NCBI GenBank assembly: GCA_964425255.1
Contig: CAYRMV010000103.1
Span: 1 to 11,416 of the forward strand
DNA length: 11,416 bases
Reading direction: 5' to 3'
DNA from: CAYRMV01 sp964425255
Lineage (GTDB): Bacteria > Bacteroidota > Bacteroidia > Flavobacteriales_D > Crocinitomicaceae
Shown here: piece by piece, positions 6,007 to 11,416 of the stretch
Layout of the letters: each line of letters starts with the position of its first letter
Position numbering within the stretch: the first letter of the stretch is position 1
Position numbers and translations under genes: made by a program
Notes under the pieces: model-generated
Databases searched by the model: none
Seen by the model: only the letters and a program-made list of their open reading frames with translations
What the model was told of the DNA's origin: nothing

Positions 6007-7308
6007 ATGTACAAATTTGTTTTTTTTCTTCTCATTCTTACTTCTTTTAGTTCGTGTAAAACCATCGTGACAAAAGATGTTCTCGCATCCGAACGTTTTG
6101 TATTTCTTCATGCTGGTAAAACCATGGATATACTCGTTGAACTACAGGAAGTAAGGACAAGTCGACGGAATGATCAACGTTTATTTGAACGAACGGTAAG
6201 TTACGATTATGCGGTTGTTTTTTCTGCGATTATCGATGGCGAAAGCAAAACTCTCCATGAAATTGCGAGTCATAAAGAAGAAGATTTAAAACCAATTATA
6301 AATAAAATTCAAATCAAACGTTCCAAAAAAAGAACGCAAGTTGCCATAGGATATGAAGATCAATTGGTTGTTATTTTTGGCGTTTTCAAAGGAAATCACT
6401 TTGTTTCCAAAGCGCCCCTTCTAGCATCTGAAGTAAATCAAATTCCTGAATGGTCTACACTCAATTTAGAAAATGAACCCTCTCCTAGACAAGAAATTTT
6501 GCGTTTCATAGAAGGCGACAAGCAGGGACTTTTTATAACTGGAAAAACACTTAGCTCCATTTTGACCTCAGTGAAACCAGAAGACGAACTCAATTGGGCT
6601 TTTTTGGAAAGCATTTCTTCCGGTGATCGTCTTGGGATTAATTCTTCGGAAGAGGAAAAAATCATCCTTCACAACCGAACTTCCAAAGCTTGGCGAAACA
6701 AAGCTATACAATCTGTTCGAGCTCATCGTGCAAACTTTGATCCCCCTTCTTTAATTAGACAAACGTATTTACTTGGCGGAAAAGATGCCATTATAAAAGA
6801 AGATCAACTCGCTTTTAAACAATTTCAAAACCAAGGTGATTTAACCTATTTTGAGACAAGAATTCAATTGAATCAAATTCCTCTTGACGCAAAGACTAAA
6901 AAAGAAATGATCCAAGCTGTACAGAAAAAACAGCAAAATTTCTGTCAACTTCCTCGTGGAGAACAAGATCAAATTACAAGCTATCTTCGCTTTTTAAAAG
7001 CGCATGGAAACCGAAACATTGTTTTTGATTTTATCCAGCAAATGAGAAAAAGTTCTTGCGTTAAAAACAAACTTCATTCGTTAAACAATGAGTTTTTATT
7101 TGCAACTTCTTCTTGGTCTAAAAAAGAACAAAAAGTATGGGCTGCGTTTGCTTATGAACAATTCCATTTACTTCCTCCATCCGAACGAAAATGGAACTAC
7201 GATTTGCTTGAAAAATTCCTAACTTGCAACGAACAACGTACATTACTGACCAAATACAAAAAAGACATTGATGTTTTTAACGACAAACAAGTCCCTGTTT
7301 GTGAGTAG
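6007..7308 (+). CDS. Unknown lipoprotein with four cysteines in its C-terminal half
   Basis: I do not recognise this 433-residue protein. The N-terminus (MYKFVFFLLILTSFSSC) is a short lipoprotein signal peptide, with Cys17 as the likely lipidated residue, so it should be in the periplasm or outer membrane. Residues about 30-135 look beta-rich (alternating strands such as YDYAVVFSAIIDG and QLVVIFGVFKG). From about 160 onward it is mainly helical and rich in Lys and Gln, recalling HEAT-like or solenoid helices without a clear repeat. Cys313, Cys351, Cys407 and Cys432 could form two disulfides outside the cytoplasm. The gene follows the exonuclease gene by 9 bp. It ends two bases from the stop of the convergent hemD with no room for a terminator between them. 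The composition matches its neighbours, so transfer is not suggested. Confidence 0.75.
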   Translation: MYKFVFFLLILTSFSSCKTIVTKDVLASERFVFLHAGKTMDILVELQEVRTSRRNDQRLFERTVSYDYAVVFSAIIDGESKTLHEIASHKEEDLKPIINKIQIKRSKKRTQVAIGYEDQLVVIFGVFKGNHFVSKAPLLASEVNQIPEWSTLNLENEPSPRQEILRFIEGDKQGLFITGKTLSSILTSVKPEDELNWAFLESISSGDRLGINSSEEEKIILHNRTSKAWRNKAIQSVRAHRANFDPPSLIRQTYLLGGKDAIIKEDQLAFKQFQNQGDLTYFETRIQLNQIPLDAKTKKEMIQAVQKKQQNFCQLPRGEQDQITSYLRFLKAHGNRNIVFDFIQQMRKSSCVKNKLHSLNNEFLFATSSWSKKEQKVWAAFAYEQFHLLPPSERKWNYDLLEKFLTCNEQRTLLTKYKKDIDVFNDKQVPVCE

Positions 7309-7310
7309 AA

Positions 7311-7964
7311 TTAGAGGATGGAAACCAACTCCTCCTCTGACGCCGTTCGAAGCGTATGGTGAACTGTGTATCCTTTTTCTTCCAAGAAAGAGCGGGTAGT
7401 TGTTCCCCAGGCAATGATTGTTTGATTTGGATGAATTGCGTTTTTAAGTAAAAATCCTTGAACATTCGAAGGGCTTGTGAACGCAATAACTTCAGGTTGA
7501 ATCTCTAATTGAATCGGTTTCAGTATGGTTTGATAAACCACGAGTTCCTCCAATTGATTCGCTAAAATCACTTTGGGAATTGATCGTTGACTTTGTTCGG
7601 AACGGGCAACTAACAATTTTCGTGATCCCAACCATTCCTTCAATCGTAAAGCTACTTCTGTCGCGTTTCCTGCTTCTTGTCCAGAAAAATCAACAGAAAA
7701 TCCAAGCTGAATCAAGTGATTGGCAGTCGTTTGACCAATACAAGCAATTTTTTTGTCTGAAGAAAGTGTAAATTGTTCGAGAAAAAAATCAACAGCTCGT
7801 TTACTTCCAAAAAAGATAACGTCAAACTCGGGTAATTTTTCAGCTGGAATAGATTGAAAAGAAATAAATGCATCTGCTACCAAATAGATGGAAGCTTCTT
7901 TACAATATTCCTTCAACTTTTCGCTGACATCGCCCATGTGTTTTGTCAGCAAAAATCGTTTCAT
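7311..7964 (-). CDS. hemD: Uroporphyrinogen-III synthase
   Basis: The enzyme cyclises hydroxymethylbilane to uroporphyrinogen III with inversion of ring D, in the cytoplasm. The 217-residue protein is a little shorter than many HemD proteins, which are usually about 240-260. HemD is poorly conserved, but the characteristic two-lobed pattern is visible. Lobe segments include FFGSKRAVDFF (51-61), IACIGQTTANHL (73-84), FTSPSNVQGFL (162-172) and IIAWGTTTRSFL (183-194), and a conserved-type Tyr144 sits in VVYQT. Its start codon overlaps the hemC stop as ATGA (7961-7964), indicating translational coupling, and the context confirms the identity. It is the last gene of the hem run. The next gene faces it and hemE does not follow. 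Confidence 0.9.
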   Translation of the reverse strand: MKRFLLTKHMGDVSEKLKEYCKEASIYLVADAFISFQSIPAEKLPEFDVIFFGSKRAVDFFLEQFTLSSDKKIACIGQTTANHLIQLGFSVDFSGQEAGNATEVALRLKEWLGSRKLLVARSEQSQRSIPKVILANQLEELVVYQTILKPIQLEIQPEVIAFTSPSNVQGFLLKNAIHPNQTIIAWGTTTRSFLEEKGYTVHHTLRTASEEELVSIL

Positions 7965-8854
7965 ACCTCTTCTTCTTGATTCAAATCTGCTACAATAATC
8001 TCGGCAATGTCTTCAATGTCTTCCACTTCATACAAATTCCAGCTTGCACCATCTTCCCAATTTTTAGCATGAGAAACATATACATTTTCTGGATCTGGGC
8101 AATATACCCCCAAAGGCAACTGACATCCACCTTGCATTAAGTTGAGTACTTTGCGTTCTACTCCGATTTTCAATGCAACATCCGTTTGGTTTATATGTTG
8201 TAAAATCTCAAACAATTCGGTGTCTTCTTCACGAATTTGCAAGCCTAAAACTCCTTGTGCTGGTGCAGGAATAAATTCAGTTGGATCTAGAACTTCAACA
8301 TGTAAATCCGACAAATCCAATTCCAAGCGATCTACACCTGCTTTGGCTAAAAGAATCGCATCGTAATTTCCATCGCGCAACTTTTGAACTCGTGTCGGAA
8401 CATTTCCGCGTAAATCGTGAATGGTTAAATCAGATCTGTAACGAACCACTTGTGATTTTCTTCGTGCTGATGAAGTACCTATAATGGCATTTTCTGACAA
8501 ATTCCAAGCTTGAGAAACATCTACTTTTTCTTTGCGAATCAGCAATAGTTCAGATGGATCCTCTCTTTCTGAAACAGCAGCAATGATCAAACCTGCAGGA
8601 GGATTAGTTTCTAGATCTTTGTGTGAATGAACGGCCAAGTCGATCGTTTTATCCAACAATTCTTTTTCTATTTCTTTGGTGAAAAATCCTTTGCCCTCTA
8701 GTTTATCAAAACTCAAATGCTGAATCGCATCACCTTGTGTTACAATTACTTTGATTTCAACCGTGTTTCCAAGATTTTCGAGTCTTGATTTCACGTGATT
8801 TGCTTGCCACAAAGCAAGGTCGCTACCGCGTGATCCTATGATGATGTGTTTCAT
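7961..8854 (-). CDS. hemC: Porphobilinogen deaminase (hydroxymethylbilane synthase)
   Basis: This cytoplasmic enzyme joins four porphobilinogens into hydroxymethylbilane on a covalently bound dipyrromethane cofactor. The 297-residue length is normal. Cys244 in GGCQLPLG is the cofactor-attachment cysteine. Asp80 in VHSHKDL is the catalytic aspartate, equivalent to E. coli Asp84. The arginines that handle substrate carboxylates are visible in GSRGSDLALWQA (7-18), GTSSARRKSQ (126-135) and LRGNVPTR (148-155). The motif FIPAPAQGVLG (194-204) is also diagnostic. The start at 8854 comes 18 bp after the hemA stop, and the stop overlaps the hemD start. It is therefore the middle gene of a compact three-gene unit and probably has no separate promoter. 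Confidence 0.97.
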   Translation of the reverse strand: MKHIIIGSRGSDLALWQANHVKSRLENLGNTVEIKVIVTQGDAIQHLSFDKLEGKGFFTKEIEKELLDKTIDLAVHSHKDLETNPPAGLIIAAVSEREDPSELLLIRKEKVDVSQAWNLSENAIIGTSSARRKSQVVRYRSDLTIHDLRGNVPTRVQKLRDGNYDAILLAKAGVDRLELDLSDLHVEVLDPTEFIPAPAQGVLGLQIREEDTELFEILQHINQTDVALKIGVERKVLNLMQGGCQLPLGVYCPDPENVYVSHAKNWEDGASWNLYEVEDIEDIAEIIVADLNQEEEV

Positions 8855-8872
8855 TTTTTTCGTTTAATTAAA

Positions 8873-10099
8873 TCACGGTTTTAACATGATTTCTTTGGCT
8901 AATTTCATTGGCATACTCATGTACTTTTTTTCCATGTAACCAATGATTTTATCTAGTACTTCGCGTGAATCATCGTCTAAGCGAGCCAAGTCATTTTTAA
9001 ACACTTCATTCAAAGCAGTTGACTTGATTTCTTTCACCATAGTCGGAACTTGGCGCATAGCAATTTCGACATTTCTCACTTTGTGAATGTGTTGAAAATT
9101 GAGGATTTCTTCCAGTAAAATTTCTTCAACATGCGTTATCTCTTTGGAACGTTCACGTAAATTTTGATCTGATAATTTTTGCAGAACATCCACCGAAATG
9201 TGCGTGACATTGTGATTTTGAACAATCTGTGGATCCAAATCATGCGGAATGGCAATATCAATAATCACCTTTCTGGAATCTTCTCCTTGTAACAAATTGA
9301 GATAAATTTCGGGTGTAATGATATGTCGTTCTGCACCTGTACAAGTGATAATTAAATCAAATCCTTTTGAATAAGAACTTAAATCAGATAAATGAAATGC
9401 TTCTCCATTCAAATCTTTTGCAAGCGTTTCTGCTTTCGAGAAAGTACGATTAAATACAGCAAAATGCTTAAATCCATGCTTTTTCAAAAACTTACTCATG
9501 TTCGTGTTCGTTGTACCTGCACCAACAATCAAAATGCGCGCATCCAAAGGCATGTTCATATCACGAAGTGTGTGATATGCTAAAGCAACAACTGAAACAG
9601 GCTTTCGAGCAATATTCGTTTCTGTATAAACTCGTTTGGCTGTTTCCACAGTGTGACGCATGACCAATCGAATAAAATCGCCAGTCAACTCCATTTTCTT
9701 GGAATCTTCAAATGCATTGCGAACTTGAGTGATGATCTCGCGTTCACCTACTATCATCGAATCGATGGAGGAAGCAACTTGTAAAATGTGTTCAACGGCA
9801 GAAAGTCCATTGTAAACTGTTCCTGCTTGAATGAAACTTTGAATCGTTTCTTCAGACAAATCAGCATACAATTGATGGAAATAAGCAGATATAAATGACT
9901 CGTTAACAACTTGTTTTGTACAAAATAAAAACTCAACACGATTGCAAGTAGAAAGAAACATCAATTCAGAAAGTTGCAACTCTTCTTTGAGAGTCGAAAG
10001 TCTTTCTTTTTGATTGTCGATTTGAATATGCAATTTGCCTATTTCACTGACGTCAAAATTGTGGTGTGTAAATGCGATAATGTGAAATTGTTCTAACAT
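8873..10099 (-). CDS. hemA: Glutamyl-tRNA reductase
   Basis: This is the first committed enzyme of C5 tetrapyrrole synthesis, reducing glutamyl-tRNA(Glu) to glutamate-1-semialdehyde with NADPH. The 408 residues contain the catalytic domain, with nucleophile Cys52 in LSTCNRVEFL, and the SMIVGEREIITQVR motif (114-127). A Rossmann NADPH domain follows with LIVGAGTTNTNM (190-201), the VFNRT strand (215-219) and the DIAIPHDLDP loop (281-290). The C-terminal helical dimerisation domain covers about 310-408. GAGTTN in place of the usual GAGEMG-type loop is common in Bacteroidota, as far as I recall. The ATG at 10099 gives the expected N-terminal strand (FHIIAFTHHNFDVSE). It heads hemA-hemC-hemD. The 218-bp upstream gap holds an inverted repeat that could regulate it, and HemA is the usual control point of this pathway. 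Confidence 0.96.
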   Translation of the reverse strand: MLEQFHIIAFTHHNFDVSEIGKLHIQIDNQKERLSTLKEELQLSELMFLSTCNRVEFLFCTKQVVNESFISAYFHQLYADLSEETIQSFIQAGTVYNGLSAVEHILQVASSIDSMIVGEREIITQVRNAFEDSKKMELTGDFIRLVMRHTVETAKRVYTETNIARKPVSVVALAYHTLRDMNMPLDARILIVGAGTTNTNMSKFLKKHGFKHFAVFNRTFSKAETLAKDLNGEAFHLSDLSSYSKGFDLIITCTGAERHIITPEIYLNLLQGEDSRKVIIDIAIPHDLDPQIVQNHNVTHISVDVLQKLSDQNLRERSKEITHVEEILLEEILNFQHIHKVRNVEIAMRQVPTMVKEIKSTALNEVFKNDLARLDDDSREVLDKIIGYMEKKYMSMPMKLAKEIMLKP

Positions 10100-10163
10100 A
10101 GTGTTCGATCCATTCTAGTTACAAAGTTGCATACATACGCACAAATGATTGTCATAGTTTTGT

Positions 10164-10171
10164 CAAATAAA
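10164..10171 (-). promoter_or_regulatory. Weak candidate -7 element for hemA
   Basis: On the minus strand TTTATTTG (10171-10164) differs from TAnnTTTG at one position. It would place the transcript start roughly 55-60 bases before the hemA ATG. No good TTTG/TTG lies 19-21 bases further upstream; that space is occupied by the 10171-10197 inverted repeat. A factor bound there could compensate for a poor -33 element or block the promoter. Confidence 0.22.
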
Positions 10172-10197
10172 TTAATTTAGAATCACTCTAAATTAAT
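10171..10197. repeat. Perfect 11-bp inverted repeat between hemA and the TPR gene
   Basis: ATTAATTTAGA (10171-10181) and TCTAAATTAAT (10187-10197) are exact reverse complements around a five-base centre (ATCAC). Outside them, AAATAAAT (10165-10172) and ATTTATTT (10204-10211) form a second, looser inverted pair around the same region. The site lies 72 bases before hemA and 120 before the TPR gene, a normal place for an operator serving divergent genes. A transcribed AT-rich hairpin is the alternative. There is no GC-rich stem plus T-tract, so it is not a standard terminator. Confidence 0.5.
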
Positions 10198-10280
10198 CGG
10201 TTGATTTATTTCCATTCAAAATGAATTCTGATTCACTGGTTTTCACCTTGTTTTCAAAATTTCTCTCTTCCAAAATCTAC

Positions 10281-10307
10281 TTTGCTGAGGAAAAAACAAT
10301 ATCTTCG
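10281..10307 (+). promoter_or_regulatory. Candidate promoter of the TPR gene
   Basis: TATCTTCG (10300-10307) matches TAnnTTTG at all but one fixed position and TTTG (10281-10284) is an exact -33-like element. The spacer is 15 bases, shorter than the usual 19-21, so the pair is imperfect. A start near 10312-10315 would leave only a few untranslated bases before the ATG at 10318. Confidence 0.3.
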
Positions 10308-10317
10308 TAAACGTGAT

Positions 10318-11416
10318 ATGAATTCTCTGAGACGCATTTTATTTCTTTTGTTTGTGCTTTTTGTAAGTTCAAATCTCGTTTTGGTTTATAGTCAAAACAA
10401 AGAAGAAAGAGATTTGAGGTTGGCGATCAAAAAAAGCAAAAACAGCAACGAAAAAGCAAAAAAACTCCTCGCTTTAGGCAAGTATTTTCAACAAAATGAC
10501 ATTCTCAAAGCAGACTCGATAAGACCTAAGTTAATTGAACTTCAAAATTCGGTTTCCGATTCGACCCATTTTTTCATTCAACTATTTGATGCTGAATTAG
10601 ACAAGATAAAGGGAAACAACGATCTTTACTTCAAAAAAGTACTGAGTTTTCAAGCATATTTATCATCAGATATTCATCCTATTGTGAAGTTAAAAGTATA
10701 TCAACTTTTGGGAGAATTTCATACCTACTACAGAGAATTTGAGCAAGCTGAATACTATTTACGAGAATCATTTAGACTATCCAAAAAATTAAGAAACAAT
10801 GCAGAAACAGCGGAATCCCTGATTTTATTTGCCAAACAAAAAATGCATTTGAATCAAAAAGATTCCTCCTTGTTTTTTGTCAATGAAGCCATCCAATATG
10901 GTCGACGTTCTTCGAGCAAAGAAATTACATCCAAATCCATCAATTGTCTTGCAAAAGTCTATGATTACTTTGGTCAAGTAGAACTTAGTGTTTCTAAAAA
11001 CCTCATCGCTTTGCAATTAGCTGTTCAATCAGGACTGCAAGCGAGGGCAAGTGAATATTCTGTTGAGCTTGGAATAGCCCAAATGCAAATTCTCAATTAC
11101 CGTGAAGCTCGTCTGTATTTTGGACAAGCATTGGACATTGCTCAACGGATTCATTACGAACGAAACGAAGCGAAAGCGAACATTTACTTGGGATCTTTGC
11201 AATTAATTGAAAAAAAATACGCCGATTCGAAAAATTCCCTTCAAAGTGCCATTTATACCTTACAGCGTTTAGAAGATGTGGATGGTTTGGGCTTAGCCAA
11301 CAAATTTTTAGGCGACTTGTATCAAAGTCAACTTGATTTTTCTTCCGCATTGAGTCATTACAACAAATCGTTGGTTTATTTTGAATCAAGTGGAAACCGT
11401 GAACAAACTGGAAGCG
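10318..11416 (+). CDS. Secreted or membrane-anchored TPR protein, C-terminus beyond the window
   Basis: The frame is open from the ATG at 10318 to the right edge, giving at least 366 residues with no stop, so the gene is partial. The N-terminus (MNSLRRILFLLFVLFVSS) is a signal peptide with probable cleavage just before Gln26-Asn27, so the rest is exported. Residues 28-80 are Lys-rich and helical. Tetratricopeptide-type helix pairs follow, best seen at about 129-156, 251-276 (YREARLYFGQALDIA), 288-315 (KKYADSKNSLQSAI) and 329-356 (LDFSSALSHYNKSLVYF). Bacteroidota commonly place such N-terminal TPR arrays ahead of one transmembrane helix and a histidine kinase, HTH or other output domain. That is the likely architecture, but the deciding C-terminus is not here. 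It is divergent from hemA across 218 bp. Confidence 0.85.
   Translation, partial: MNSLRRILFLLFVLFVSSNLVLVYSQNKEERDLRLAIKKSKNSNEKAKKLLALGKYFQQNDILKADSIRPKLIELQNSVSDSTHFFIQLFDAELDKIKGNNDLYFKKVLSFQAYLSSDIHPIVKLKVYQLLGEFHTYYREFEQAEYYLRESFRLSKKLRNNAETAESLILFAKQKMHLNQKDSSLFFVNEAIQYGRRSSSKEITSKSINCLAKVYDYFGQVELSVSKNLIALQLAVQSGLQARASEYSVELGIAQMQILNYREARLYFGQALDIAQRIHYERNEAKANIYLGSLQLIEKKYADSKNSLQSAIYTLQRLEDVDGLGLANKFLGDLYQSQLDFSSALSHYNKSLVYFESSGNREQTGS

Noticed and set aside
7313..7338. Possible hairpin AGAGGA...TCCTCT at the hemD 3' end.
   Set aside because: The stem is short and interrupted, lies inside hemD coding sequence, and has no T-tract on either side, so it is not called a terminator.
10161..10166. 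A TTGACA hexamer on the minus strand upstream of hemA.
   Set aside because: It matches the E. coli sigma-70 -35 box, but Bacteroidota housekeeping promoters use different elements and no TATAAT lies 16-18 bases downstream.
1..11416. Mobile elements, defence systems, CRISPR, toxin-antitoxin pairs or tRNA genes.
   Set aside because: No transposase, integrase, repeat-spacer array, attachment-type direct repeats or cloverleaf was seen. The genes look like ordinary chromosomal genes with uniform composition.

Overview
The window is an AT-rich, gene-dense chromosomal segment of a Bacteroidota bacterium, most likely order Flavobacteriales. A Fluviicola/Crocinitomicaceae-type genome would fit, but this is inferred from protein flavour and was not searched. 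Support comes from TAnnTTTG-type promoter elements close to start codons, the lack of Shine-Dalgarno sequences, lipoproteins with short signal peptides, an Ig-like lipoprotein beginning C-x-x-x-G-x-x-TGGP, and the Bacteroidota style of the HemA motif SMIVGEREIITQVR. I see eleven genes: ten complete and one cut by the right edge. There is no tRNA, rRNA, CRISPR, insertion sequence or integrase.

Left block (297-3471, plus strand): three overlapping genes that look like one operon. They are msrC (free methionine-R-sulfoxide reductase, all three family cysteines present), a surface or periplasmic Ig-like-domain lipoprotein whose start lies inside msrC, and a polytopic protein of the lysylphosphatidylglycerol-synthase transmembrane (UPF0104) family, coupled to it by an ATGA overlap. 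The polytopic protein has an unusual extracytoplasmic insert containing a 12-residue EF-hand-like loop.

Middle block (3454-7308): two minus-strand genes, an unknown protein with a membrane segment at each end and a VOC/glyoxalase-fold protein, stand back to back with three plus-strand genes. Those three are an unknown four-helix membrane protein, a DEDDy PolB-like 3'-5' exonuclease and an unknown 433-residue lipoprotein. The divergent start region at 4545-4638 holds overlapping promoter candidates and a perfect 11-bp inverted repeat (4601-4631).

Right block (7311-10099, minus strand): hemA-hemC-hemD, the C5 (glutamate) entry to tetrapyrroles. HemA reduces glutamyl-tRNA, HemC polymerises porphobilinogen and HemD closes the ring to uroporphyrinogen III. 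hemC and hemD are coupled by an ATGA overlap. Divergently, a secreted or membrane-anchored TPR protein starts at 10318 and runs off the window. The 218-bp gap between hemA and this gene has a second perfect 11-bp-arm inverted repeat (10171-10197), a candidate operator.

The region is mostly ordinary core genome. I found no convincing novel multi-gene system. The best leads are the EF-hand-like insert in the flippase-like protein, the two palindromes in divergent promoter regions, the apparently leaderless msrC transcript and the lineage-type unknown proteins.
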